A DNA stretch of 64,000 nucleotides from Megascapheus bottae (taxonomy: Eukaryota; Chordata; Mammalia; Rodentia; Geomyidae), in assembly GCA_024803745.1 (NCBI GenBank), contig JANJXV010000004.1, positions 49,113,858 to 49,177,857 of the forward strand. The letters are read 5' to 3'. A model generated the notes under the pieces. It made no database searches. It saw only the letters and a list, made by a program, of their open reading frames with translations, and had not been told where the DNA came from. Every line of letters starts with the position of its first letter. Position 1 is the first letter of the stretch. Below are positions 10,304-20,511 of the stretch, one piece after another. A program made the translations under genes and the position numbers.

Positions 10304-13004
10304 ATTTTAAAAGAAACACAAGTGAAATTTCTACTCTTTCCTATACCTCTAATTTATCCTGTCTCACTTTCCAAAAATGACTCTGGTCCCTTCATCTAAA
10401 GGGGATTGATGGGCGGAGATTCAGCTTCTGTGACTTCTTCAAGCTGACTCAGGGGCGTTGTCTCTGTGCTTGACCAGGGACCTTAAGAAGCCTAGCCTGT
10501 TTTATCAAGGGGTTGCAAGGATTAGATATCAGGAACAATAATTTGCTCCAAACTAGAGATCATATTTAACATTTAACAACTGCACAAACCATCTTTGGCT
10601 ACAATAGTGTAGCTTGCTTAGAACCCATTTGCAAAGGCATTTTCTTGATTGTCTGGGGAACTAAATCTCTGCAACCTTAACAATGCTTCAGTTGTCAGAT
10701 CTAAATAGATTAATAGAGACAGAAGTCCCAGATCCACAAACTTTCCTGAATTTGTGGCTGGTGTCAAATAAAAAATTCACTCAATTAGGACTTTAAACTA
10801 CCCACTATCACAGAAGATTGACAAGTTCCTGCCCAGTTATGAAAGGCACGGGCATTAGTAAGGCATGCTTACAAACTATTCTATGACCTCCCGGCTCTGA
10901 TTAATTTGAATGGCCAAGCACAAGTGACTCTAGGATCTGACACTATCTCTGCCATCCAAGCAGAGGCTTTCTGGATTCTGTATCACTTTGGTCCCAATAG
11001 TGTCTCTTCACACAGGGATAAACATCCCATTGGCATTTCACTTTGTTGGTTGCTGGATTTGAACTCAGGGTCTGGGCACTGTCTCTCAGCTCTCCAGCTC
11101 AAGGCTAGCACCCTGCCACTGTGAGTCCCGAGCTTGGTGCTTGAGTGCTTCCCCCCAGCTTTTCAGCTCAGAGCTAGCACTCTGCCACTTCGAGCTCCAA
11201 AGCAACTCTGTCCCAGCATCCTGCTGGCAGATTAGACACCACAGTCTCACAGGGACTTTGCTTTGCCCAGGCAGGCTCAAAACTGAGGCTTTCAGTCAAT
11301 GAGTCCTACAAAAGGCCACTTTACTCCAATAAGAAGCAACAAGGTGGTCAACTCAGAAATAGTCTCTAAGCATGATCTTACCTGGAACTTGGTGAGGGCC
11401 AAACTTACATCTGAATGAGGATCTGCTGTCCTTCTCCATGGGCCTGCTGGAGATTGCTATAAAGTAACGTACAAGAGTAAGCTGAAATAGCAATTAAGCA
11501 ACCATTTTGGTAGTCCTAATTTTCCTTGTTTCTTTTTTTGAAACAAAACTTTAGGACAAGTTTACTTTTAAATTTTGTTCAGAAACCCTTTCTAATTTTC
11601 TTTAAAACTTTTACACTTTTTAACTTAAACTCTTAACACTTTGGTCTTTATTTGCATTTGAAAAACCTTTAAGGCCCAAGGCCCTCCCTTTGCCTATTAG
11701 AAGAGGCTTTTTGTTTTTTCCTGCAGTTTAGATTATTACTGCCTAGATCTCCATCAACAGTTTAAACTCAAATAACAGTTTTTCCCTAAAGCAAGAATTA
11801 CAAACATCAGTACCAAAAGTCTAAGTCTGGACATAGTTTCCTTCCCCCCCCCCTTTTTTTATCCACATTTTATCATCAGATTTCCAGTGTCAGTATGCAA
11901 GAAAAGATAGATAGGCAAAATTTCTGACATTAATGAACAATTTTACATTTAAATCTCTAATACATGTCTCCAAATTTTAACTAAAGGTAATAAATCCCAA
12001 ATTCCCTAATACCTCTGGGCTAAACAGGATACAGTGTTTACAATGTAAACAGCTCTATGCATTACAAAACGAGATTTTTTTTATGCAGATTTCAGGATCT
12101 TTAGAAAAATACTTTTTACCAATTTCTCTTTAACACAATGTAATAATCCTTTGAGACATTGTAAAACATTCAAACCTAATACTTTTCTTGAAGTTTTAAG
12201 CTTATATTTACCCAATTGTCTTTGTGTTTAAGTATAAATTTATCCATTGTTTTATACAGCATGCTGACAATTTAACCTTGAACATGTTCACTCACTCATT
12301 CACACACATTCATACTCAAAGATCTTAAAGCACGCAAAATTAATATCAGCCGTTCATTTTCCGGAAGTTTGTGTCAAGAGAGCTTTGCCAATTTTACTCT
12401 TGCAGGTGAGAACCAGGTTCAAAACAAAACTTTTTGCAAGGCAACTTAGCTGGAATTTATTTTTCCAGGGCTTATTACAACTGCAGACACGCGGGAGCAG
12501 CCATACTAGGTCCAGAAATGTTCAAATAAATAATAAGGATGTGTGCTTGAGTATGCACAGAAAAACCATAAGGATCCATATTTAGAACTGGTACCAATTT
12601 TAAAGACAACACTGGACAAGGAAAAATATGTAACACAAACAAGACAGAGAAGCGGAGACTTTTAAATAACTTCTAATGGCATGCCCTGTTAGTGACAAGA
12701 AACTCAAAAGGGGGTCAAAGCGTCCCTTGACTACCCAGGCCTCTGTTTAAGGCCCACAGTGCACCTTTTTTTAAAAAAAAATAAAAATAAATAAATAAAA
12801 CAAAACAAAACACAGACATACAGGGGGTCAGCTGACTTCTACCTCTGGAGGCCTTTGCTTTTCACCTGGGCATTTTTTACAAAAAGGTTGTTAAGAAGAG
12901 GGATGGTAAAGACAAAATAAAAAGAACAATCCTTTATCTCAATATCATACAATTTGTAAAAGAACAATTGTCACATATTAAATTGTGTAGAGTCAATGAA
13001 TATG
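10304..13004 (-). other. Proviral 3' segment without a long open frame
   Basis: About 2.7 kb between the env start and the polypurine tract. In viral sense no frame exceeds a few tens of codons, and I cannot recognise the env surface or transmembrane domains. It contains a composite SINE (11045-11292), a C/T homopolymer junction at 11845-11860 and an A-rich low-complexity patch at 12770-12815. It may be heavily decayed env plus 3' UTR, or unrelated sequence that replaced env, as in some non-autonomous rodent elements. The sequence alone does not decide. Confidence 0.6.
11045..11292 (-). mobile_element. Composite SINE inside the provirus
   Basis: On the - strand it reads as the right-hand part of the composite SINE: complements of 'gtggcaggtgctagcc' and 'ccagaccctgagttcaa' type sequence are visible near 11055-11120. 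A similar segment is repeated at 11140-11200, and a 'gcctgcctgggcaaagcaaag' remnant lies at 11255-11275. The near-duplication of the 'tagcactctgccact' block (11105-11120 and 11175-11191) suggests either two overlapping insertions or an internal tandem duplication. Confidence 0.65.
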
Positions 13005-13274
13005 TTAAAAGGTCCCTACATAATAGCAAAAGGAGGAGAAACAACAGCTCACATGAATGTGTTGAACAAGTGGATTAAGAGCAGTCCCATTGACATGCAC
13101 AAATAACTCAGGTCCTTCCCATGTCACAGGATGCACCACTGGAGGTTTGGGGGTGTAGGCCCAGTGAGTCACTGCTTGGATGGCCACTGTCACTCTCCAC
13201 AATCTGAACGCAGCATTCAGGCAGCCAGCGGGCATCATTTCCTTCCTGTGAAAAAATACATACATGCCTTCCAC
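13005..13274 (-). pseudogene. env 5' fragment (retroviral surface protein start)
   Basis: An open minus-strand frame of about 89 codons overlaps the end of integrase in a different frame, as pol and env usually overlap in betaretroviruses. The part from about residue 40 (WAYTPKPP, then HPVTWEGPELFVHVNGT) resembles the early surface-subunit region of class II envelopes. The rest of the surface and transmembrane subunits is not recognisable downstream. No receptor-binding or fusion function can be inferred. The frame's first Met lies in sequence shared with integrase, so the true env start is uncertain. Confidence 0.5.
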
Positions 13275-13523
13275 CCCAGGTTAGAACAGGGTCGGGTCCG
13301 TGCCAAGCACCAGTTAGGGGATCCTTCCACTTTACTAAGGCAAAGGCACGCTGCTCTCTTTTTTCCCAGAATCGCTGAGCAGCAGATAAATTATTTAAAA
13401 ATTCAAAAATTTTAAAACAAATAAAGCATGATTAAGTATATTCACAGGGGTAGCAGAATACAATTCCCCTTTCTTTATCTTAAAAATTTGATGTTTTAGT
13501 AATCCATTAGCTCTCTCCACAAT
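13108..13523 (-). pseudogene. Integrase C-terminal remnant (pol)
   Basis: The segment begins with IVERANGLLK, which includes the position of the third catalytic acidic residue (the Glu of the DDE triad). It ends with the C-terminal DNA-binding domain, recognisable by VKWKDPLTGAWHGPDPV and ARWLPERC. A frame change lies in the T/A-rich stretch near 13395-13402, so the two halves are in different frames. The catalytic Asp residues and the N-terminal zinc domain are missing because the upstream pol sequence is deleted. The frame ends at a TGA at 13108-13110, inside the env overlap. Confidence 0.85.
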
Positions 13524-14445
13524 ACCCTAATCCTTGTCTCTGTGGGCGAGACTTGCCTTGGAGTGGCTCTGGCCCTCTCTGTGCTGCTCGGCCTAGTCCC
13601 CCAGAAGGGAGGAGGCCTTGATCAAGCAGCTCCTTAGTGACCGCAGCACTAGGACTAAACATATACACTCCCATTTTTTCCATGATATCATGACCCCATA
13701 AATTAATTGGCAGATGATCCAGGACAAATGGCTGAAAATGACCAGAGTGCCCTTCCTCATCTCTCTAAGCAAGGATCGCACTGCTCTGCTGTGGGTCAGT
13801 TGCATACCCAATTCCCTGTAGGGAAGTCATAGAGGTTGTCAGGGGCCATTGGGCTGGCCAATGTTTTTTAGATATCACAGACACATCTGCTCCGGTGTCT
13901 AATATTCCTTTAAAGGGCTTTTCTTGTATAAATATAGTCATCTCAGGCCTCTCTTGTTTTATGCTTTGTACCCAATAGATATCAGAGGATCTAAATCCTC
14001 TCTGTCCACGTGGGGAATTAGCAGTCTCCCTGGGAGGTAAAGGCACAAGCATTAGCTGTGCTATTTTTTGTCCTGCTGGGATCGATATTACATGTCTCGG
14101 GGCAGAGGCCATAACCTTGATTTCTCCAGTAAAATCCTGGTCAATTATGCCAGGTGTAATTTGTATCCCTTTAAGGGCTGAGATACTTTGCCCTAACAGC
14201 AATCCAGCCACTCCTGGGGGAAGGGGGCCGAAGACCCCCAGGCGGAGAGCCTGTATCCCCATCTCTGGGGTCAATACTGAGCAGGTGGAGGAAGAGAGGT
14301 CCAATCCTGCACTGCCTGGGGTGGCACGGAAGAGGCCGGAGACTGATTTTGGGGGGTTGTTAGAAGATGTACTTGTGGCTGAGAAGAGGGAGGGATTGCC
14401 CCATAGTTTTGTGGGGCCAGGGGCTGGCCCCTTCTCCAGTTTCCC
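13507..14445 (-). pseudogene. pro frame: dUTPase and aspartic protease, broken
   Basis: This is the -1 frame entered through the slippery site at 14439-14445. dUTPase motifs appear in order: GSAGLDL, GLLLGQS, GIIDQDFTGEI, IPAGQKIAQLML and the Gly-rich end RGQRGFRSSD. The retroviral protease follows, with the catalytic LDTGAD and the LQGIGYA stretch. A TAG at 13765-13767 interrupts the protease. The same frame then stays open to a TAA at 13507-13509 and shows the expected protease end (LPINLWGHD) and a glycine-rich tail (GGLGRAAQRG). The nonsense codon is a single break and not a frameshift. Past the tail the frame runs into integrase sequence at the pol deletion junction. Confidence 0.9.
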
Positions 14446-16126
14446 GAAAACGGGTGGCCATTGCGATTTGTTGCTGACTTGCAATCTTTAGCCCAGTGCT
14501 TCCCTTTACCACAGCGTGGACATGTGCCAGGTGATGTTTCTTTCTCTAACTTGGCCTGGCATGGGCATTGCGCCATCCAATTTCCTATTTGTCCACAAGA
14601 GAAGCAACACCCTGGGGGTCTAGCAGCCCAAGAATGCCACTGACCTCTATATTTTAGAAATTCAGTAGTAGTCTTTCCTTGAGGAGCGGCGGCTAAAGTG
14701 AGGCCTTGTACATAGGAGGGTCCTATATCAGCACACAGTGTAACATAGTCTGTAATTCCTCCCTTATTCCTATGAGGTCTGATAGCCGCCCGACAGGTGG
14801 CATTGGCATTTTCATAGGCCATATGTCTAATTATAGCCTTCCTTGCATCCTTATCTTGTACTAGGAGGTCTGCAGTCTCCATTAATCGAGACAAAAATTC
14901 TTGATAAGGTTCATCAGGTCCCTGTCTAATTTGAACTAGATTTTTAGTACGGTTAGAATTTGGTAATTTTTTCCAAGCCTCTTTTGCCGCTGCATTTATT
15001 TGTATATAGGCTTCCATTGCATAGCCCAATTGATCTTTGGTGTTTTTATAGATTCCCTCTCCTAGCAACTGATCAAGACTGTAAGGCAGGTTCTCAGCCC
15101 TATTTGCTTCAATTTTAGCTCGACACTGTGCAGTGAACTCTGTTTCCCATAATAAGTAATCTCCCCCACTAAGGCATGCTCTGGCAAGCTGCTTCCAGTC
15201 ATTTGGGCATACAATGTCAGCACACGTGGCCTCCAATGCTACTTGAGTAAAAGGGGCAGTTGGTCCATATTGGGAGCAGGCACTCTTTGAGTCCCATAAT
15301 AGTTTAAAAGGAACAGGTCGATGGTATACTTTTTCATCATGATCAACTAAAATGGAGACGCATCGAGGCCCTGAAATATCTTCCCTCCTTTTAGCAGCCT
15401 GAGCCAAGTTTAGTTGCGATGCACTGTGCCTGGTTGTAGTGCCTGTTAGGAGGCACTTGTTGCTAGGACTTTAGACATGCATAAAGTTTGAGAAGGGGGT
15501 TGGGGCTGCAAGGCTGCATCCGGAGGCAGTGGGAATAGAGGGTAAGGATTAGATTCCGCCGAGATTGTGGCCAGGGGTTCATATCTATTTCCTACTTCTG
15601 GGGGGGATCTCTGCACTATCCCTGTGTTAGATAGTAGATGGAGGATTTCTTCTAACTTCTCCACCGTAGCCAGCCGGTCCTCATCATATCTTTCCTTCCT
15701 GTTATCCAAACCTGAACTCTTATACTCGATATCTGCTGGCTGTTCCCTTCTCAAAATCTCACTTAGATTCTCTCGGGCTGAGGCATACGGCTCAGCCTCA
15801 GGTTTCTCAGAAGGGTTCTTTAATTCAAGATTAAGTTCAACATTCTCATGTCGAAGATCTAAGCATTCATTTACTAAATTCCATAAAGTAATAGCCTCTG
15901 CTGGGGTCTTTTCAGGGCCATATACACTATAATAATCTTGAATTCCTTTCCCTATCCTCGGCCAGGTTTCTAAATTTGGGGATACCTCCTCTGGAAACCA
16001 CGGGCATGCCTCCTCGACAAACTGTAGGAAGCTCTCAAGCTGCCCTTGTCCCACCCATGTTCCATGGGCTTCAAGTATGCTTCTTAGAACCAGTACATAT
16101 AGCCTGCGGCCATTAACTTGACCCAT
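14271..16126 (-). pseudogene. gag (matrix, capsid, nucleocapsid), one frame break
   Basis: I place the start at 16126 because MGQ there gives an N-terminal myristoylation signal and is followed by matrix-like sequence (ACPWFPEE). A frame 39 nt longer exists upstream but would bury the myristoyl glycine. The first frame ends at TAA 15446-15448. The second frame is open from about 15460 to TAG/TAA at 14271, so a one- or two-base indel lies near 15448-15463. Capsid is recognised by the major homology region IRQGPDEPYQEFLSRL. Nucleocapsid has two Cys-rich boxes. The first reads CFSCGQIGNWMAQC, with Asn where the zinc-binding His is expected. The second, CPRCGKGKHWAKDC, is intact. Confidence 0.92.
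14398..14445 (-). promoter_or_regulatory. gag-pro -1 ribosomal frameshift signal with pseudoknot
   Basis: In viral sense a slippery heptamer G GGA AAC lies at 14445-14439, exactly in the gag reading phase. A 7-nt spacer (14438-14432) follows, then a GC-rich hairpin at 14431-14413 whose arms GGGGCCAG and CTGGCCCC pair over 8 bp. The hairpin's GCCCC can pair with a downstream GGGGC at 14402-14398 across an A-rich 10-nt linker, giving an H-type pseudoknot. The pro frame is the -1 frame relative to gag, as required. Heptamer, spacer length and pseudoknot geometry match betaretroviral signals. Confidence 0.88.
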
Positions 16127-16247
16127 AATTTTTACTCCCAACAATACAGCCTCCCGATCTCTCACTCTCTTAAAATCCTCTCCTAATAGTCCTACGATGC
16201 GTCACTCACCACAGCGGGGTCCTCCACCTTCGTCCCAGATTTTCAGG

Positions 16248-16265
16248 GTCCCTGTTTGGGCGCCA
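16248..16265 (-). promoter_or_regulatory. Primer-binding site, lysine tRNA type
   Basis: TGGCGCCCAAACAGGGAC lies 2 nt inside the 5' LTR edge. By recall it matches the tRNA-Lys3 primer complement except for one base (A where G is usual at position 9). This is the primer for minus-strand DNA synthesis. Confidence 0.88.
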
Positions 16266-16267
16266 CT

Positions 16268-16567
16268 TGCCGGGGCCTACCAGCAGCAAATTGGGGTTCC
16301 TGAAATAGGGGACAGGGACTGGAAAAAATAGAAGAGAGACAAACACATGGGGTCCGGGAGGTCTCCAGCCCAGGTAAAGACTGCAGCCTCTTTTATTCTC
16401 AACTGAAGGCTTATATCCCTTCTTGAAACCAGGGAACTTCTGGGTGCTACATTCATATAGTAAATCTCAGGTCATTTAAACAGAATAAGGCCAGAAAACA
16501 ATAAGACAATAAAGCAATTGTCTGATGCAAATCAAGGTACAGTTTGATTCCACTCTGGCTCCCAACA
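16268..16567 (-). repeat. 5' LTR of the provirus
   Basis: 300 bp from TGTTGGGAG to CCCCGGCA in viral sense. A TATA-like element lies at 16411-16417 (complement) and AATAAA at 16392-16397 (complement). It precedes the primer-binding site, so this is the transcriptional start end of the provirus. Confidence 0.95.
16411..16417 (-). promoter_or_regulatory. LTR TATA box
   Basis: GATATAA in viral sense, about 20 bp upstream of the AATAAA. It is conserved in both LTRs and is the likely core promoter of the U3 region. Activity is not implied. Confidence 0.6.
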
Positions 16568-16573
16568 CAATTC
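16568..16573 (+). repeat. Proviral target-site duplication, right copy
   Basis: CAATTC, identical to 9984-9989, directly outside the 5' LTR. Confidence 0.93.
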
Positions 16574-18097
16574 CAAGAGATTATGTATGGAAATTTCCTA
16601 TGCATCATTTGGCTTGACAGCAGAAACCAATAGGTGGCTTTGTTTACCCACATTGGCAAAACAGCTTGAAATATTTTCTTGTACTGTGGCGATTATTACA
16701 TATCTTGGCAATGTGGTCATCTATCTTTAATAGGAAATATACTTCAATGTGAAATATAGCTTGTCACTTTATTTTCTGTCTTTTACAAGTAAAGAAAAAT
16801 GTATACTCAAGTAAATACAGAAAAAAGATTTCTTATGATAAATAAGTACATTGGTTCAAAAGGTGAAGAACCTTGTTTCATTTGCTTGAAAAACTGATAA
16901 TACCTGCTATGGTGTGAAATCGTTACCAATATCAAATGCTAGTGCTAATTTTAGAATATGAGTATTATGTAAGTTCACAAAGCCCAAAATAAAATGAAGC
17001 GATCAAAAAATGTTTCCATTGGACTGACAGAAAACACAAAGTCTCTCATTGATTTGGAAACAAACTCTTTAAGAAGGGACAAATAATGAAATTGCAGTCT
17101 CCATTATACCAAGAGTGGCAATTCTGTGTGTCTGGAATCTAAACCCTAAGCTTGGATTTATGACTGCCATGTGCAATATATTCCGTGTACATTTTTTTCT
17201 TTTCTGTTCCATTTTCTTTTTTATAGACATCATATACTATATATGAACTCATTTTTATACTAAATTCTTTGGCAAACTCATATCAGTATTTAAGGGATTG
17301 CCTGTCTACTTGAGAACTTGGCTTAAAAAACAAAGGGGCAAATGGTAGTTAGATGGCAAAAATCTGCCTTTGGATTAACATCCAATGAGCAGAAAATAGA
17401 CATACACACAGAAGTTAGGCTGAATATGTAAAATAACTTATGGTTAATTATATGTGATGCAAATAATTAATTTGCTTCAAACTGTATCTTCTTGTGGATC
17501 CTTCTTGTCTGCAAAGCAATGTGTGTGTTTCAGGTAGCGGATGGTCCTCATGAAGGAAAGGTTTCATATAAACATTACTGAGACTTATAAAGCATCCACG
17601 GTTGTGTTTCTTGTGTTTTGAATTTGAACTTTTCAAATTATGCTATTTTACCCTAAATGGGGTGCCAACATCTATTACATTTTCTCCAATTTCCTTCAGT
17701 TACTGTCCTTGTATAGGTGTTTCTGTGATAGACACAGTTTTTTCATAAAACAGATAGATTTCCTGATGATATATGGACTAGGGAGATCATTCCATAGGCA
17801 TGAAACTTGACTGGTGATCCACCTGGACCCTTGCATATGTGTTTATTTCTTCACTTATGGACAGCTATAATTCTTTTTCCCCGTGCTATATTTAATTTGT
17901 CAACACATAGTGCTGACATTAATTTCAAAGTAAATTCAGATCCTGAACATTTATCCATGGGGTTACCTTGTCACTCATTTTCTAATTCCCATGTCTTCAG
18001 TCTTTGCTTTATAAGCCCACAAGTCTGTCTACAAGACAGTGATGTATTATTGTATTTAATGAATGAGGAACATTATGCCATTCCGAATGAATTTCCA
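16574..18097. other. Unassigned interval after the provirus
   Basis: No gene or recognised repeat. The stretch around 17000-17180 is less AT-biased and less repetitive than its surroundings but shows no splice-flanked frame. Confidence 0.5.
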
Positions 18098-18284
18098 GGG
18101 GCCAGAAGTTTGGCCTAGTGGTATAGGGCTTGGTTAGCTTGCACGAAGACCCAGGGTCAGTTCCTCAGTACCACAAATGTAGAAAAAGCTGCAAGTGGTG
18201 CTGTGGCTCATGTGGTAGAGCTCTAGCCTAGAGAAATCCCAAGGACAGTGCTCAGACCCTGAGCTAAAGTCCTAGGACTGGCTA
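18098..18284 (+). mobile_element. SINE, IDL-Geo-type dimer
   Basis: The left monomer starts with GGGGCCAGAAG and keeps a good A box (TGGCCTAGTGG). Its B box is altered (GGTCAGTTCC). The right monomer ends CCTAGGACTGGCT. There is no long A tail. Confidence 0.9.
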
Positions 18285-19354
18285 ATAATTAGTATTTTCA
18301 CAATGTAAAAGAAAAAATGAACCATCATAGTATCATCACTGAAGGCTCAGCTGTGAAGAAAATTTATAGTTTTTTAAATGCATATACAGGTTACCATACA
18401 AGATATGCATTGTGGAAGCAAAGGCTTAGGTTGAAAAAAAACAGAGAAATATGAACTAAAGATAATTTTCAACATCAGCAATCATCAGTTATGATTTGAG
18501 ATATTTGGTTCATATTTCTAGAGATCAATATCCTGATACATAAATTGGGTAGCAAGCAAGGTCATACCATTTATGTGGATACCATTTATGTAGACATAGT
18601 CATTTGTAAGAGTGATATATCAGACTTGAACAGATGGAGGCTTCCTAAAATCCTTGTTACTAGGAAATCTCCTTCAAGAAACTGGTTAATCAAGTCACTT
18701 GGATATGAGGAAAATCCCAAGAAAAGAACGGAGGAACAGTAGCACAGATTCAGAAAAGTATTACACATACTCAGAATAGAGAAGTGCAGGGAGGGGCTGT
18801 GAGAGGAAAGCTCTTTCAAAGCTGGATTCATTACATTCATGTCAGATGAAAGCTGGAAGTACAGAGAAAGTGTAACTGCAACACTACCAGGGAAAGGCAA
18901 AATGAAGAATTCATTTACTGTTGCCTTCTTGTTACCATCCCATATCCCACCAATGTCACAATTGTGCAGTGTACCCAGAACTGAGATAACTTGCAGACTT
19001 TGGGAAATGTGCAATGGGAGGATGTCCTAATTGCACAGAATGGAGAGAGGAATTGAGGACAAACTGCCAACAATCAATTCCATCAACATTTAAAGAAAAA
19101 AAGAAAAGAAAAGATCTGGATCTGTGTTATAAAAGAAAGAAATGCATATGTTTCTTTAAAGAAATACATGCAGAAATGATAGTGTCTAGGAAAACAGTGG
19201 AAAGGAAAGTTTTTGTTCCAAAAAGTATCTGGTGAATATAAAAATAACATTAACTTGAATGTCCAAGTAAATATTTCTAGCATTTGTTTTAACATTTTAA
19301 GTGCATATACATGAGTGTACATATGTATAGGAACCTTAGTAACCTTGGTATTTT
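18285..19354. other. Unassigned interval
   Basis: AT-rich DNA. Short frames of 60-140 codons in both directions near 18545-19030 lack recognisable domains and overlap each other on opposite strands, so I do not call them genes. Confidence 0.5.
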
Positions 19355-19885
19355 ATATCACAGGTGGATTTTTAAAATTTAAATTTCATTGTAAAGGTGA
19401 CATTCAGAGGGGTTACAGTCACATAAGTAAGGTAATCAATACATATCTTTTTATACAGTGTTACCCCTTCCATCATTTTCTCCTATCTAATTTCTCTCCT
19501 CTCCCCTCCAGGTTGTAAAGTTAATTTCCAATATAGTGTCTAATGAGTGTCACTATTGTATTGGGTCACCCTTTGTCTCACTGTTTCTGTGATTCTCCTT
19601 CCCTTTTCCAAATCAGATAAGCTTATGTACAAGCCAAAGGATACAGAAATTAAAAAAAAAACAAAAACAAACAAAAAAATCCTATGACAGCAGACAATAA
19701 ACCAAGGAGGTGGAGGAAGAGGTGGAAAGAAATAACTTCAAATAGTAGGAACAAAAAAAATTAAAACATAAACCTCATGTGTAAGCATCATTTTATATGG
19801 TCACATGCACATCGTTGTTGAGCTATTGTGATCCTCTCCCAAGATTATCCTCCCTTGTTCTCACTGTGGGATACTTAGAGAGTGC
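19355..19885 (-). mobile_element. LINE-1 3' end, minus strand
   Basis: The reverse complement of 19380-19560 aligns by eye with LINE-1 3' UTR landmarks also seen at 3900-4000 and 54660-54760: the 'gaaattaactttacaacctgg' theme, then G/A-rich sequence, then 'gatggaaggggtaaca'. Transcript polarity is - strand, with the A/T-rich terminus near 19366-19390. The right (5') limit is uncertain, and the region from 19640 may be another repeat. Confidence 0.65.
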
Positions 19886-20297
19886 TGTTTAATTAATCAT
19901 CTCCAAGTGCAATTGTTTGTCTATTACTGTCCACTAGATTTTAAAAGTGTGATTTCTTCATTAATACTACTATTTAATGCTAATATTTAACAATTATCTT
20001 TATGGATTTTTATATTATTAATAAACTTTCAGAGATAAAGACTTGAACTATTATAGGCAGCCAGTGAATTGTATAGTCATGACAGTTTTCCCTTGAGATA
20101 TGCTCTGGAAACATCTCCACTAATGTATAAAACTGAAAACTTAATTCCTGCTATTCTCTGCTACATAAAAGTTCTGAAAATTGTATTTGGACACTTGAAC
20201 ATTTTCTTTATTTTTAAGTGTTTTAAGTATTTAAGTGTTTTTTTTATTTTAACAAGCAGATAAACAAAAGATGTATCTTTTTAAAAATAAGGTAATT
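19886..20297. other. Unassigned interval
   Basis: AT-rich DNA with nothing recognisable. Confidence 0.5.
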
Positions 20298-20485
20298 ATG
20301 GCCGTGAGGTATAGTGCTTGCCTAGCATGCATGAAACCCTAGGTTCAATTCCTTGGTACCACGTGCACAGAAAAAAGGTGGAAGAGGTGGCTGTGGCTCA
20401 AGTGGTAGAATTCTATTCTTGAGAAAGCTCAAAGCAATGTCCAGGCCCTGTGTGCAAACCCAATGACTGTGAAATAATAAATAAA
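20298..20485 (+). mobile_element. SINE, IDL-Geo-type dimer, diverged
   Basis: The first bases are compressed to ATGGCCGTGAGGTATAG. The B box is good (GGTTCAATTCC), and a right monomer with GTGGCTCAAGTGGTAGA is clear at 20391-20409. It ends in an A/T-rich tail. Confidence 0.85.
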
Positions 20486-20511
20486 AATAAAGTCATTATA
20501 AAATTTCTGAC

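Larger units (their letters stand above)
9990..16567 (-). mobile_element. Betaretrovirus-like endogenous provirus, internally deleted
   Basis: A complete two-LTR insertion read on the - strand. In viral order it has a 5' LTR (16268-16567), a lysine-tRNA-type primer site, gag, a gag-pro frameshift signal, a dUTPase-protease frame, a residual integrase C-terminus, an env start, about 2.7 kb without a long frame, a polypurine tract and a 3' LTR (9990-10289). The 6-bp target duplication, TG...CA LTR ends, lysine primer type, dUTPase inside the pro frame and two zinc knuckles all fit class II endogenous retroviruses. Reverse transcriptase, RNase H and most of integrase are absent. Gag has one frame change, pro one nonsense codon and integrase one frame change. 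Counting by eye, the LTRs differ at 11 of 300 positions, so the insertion is moderately young on a rodent time scale. It cannot make its own reverse transcriptase. Confidence 0.95.

Noticed and set aside
10906..11280. Opposed frames in the proviral 3' region, considered as an accessory viral gene
   Set aside because: Both fall largely in the embedded SINE; no viral domain is visible.
13131..13415. 94-codon plus-strand frame
   Set aside because: Antisense of integrase and env sequence.
14117..14491. 124-codon plus-strand frame across gag-pro
   Set aside because: It is the antisense shadow of the gag-pro overlap and has no domain of its own.
15567..15932. 121-codon plus-strand frame in gag
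   Set aside because: Antisense shadow of the matrix region.
18586..19030. Frames of 142 codons (minus) and 63 codons (plus) in the same place
   Set aside because: They overlap on opposite strands, lack domains and show no splice or promoter context.
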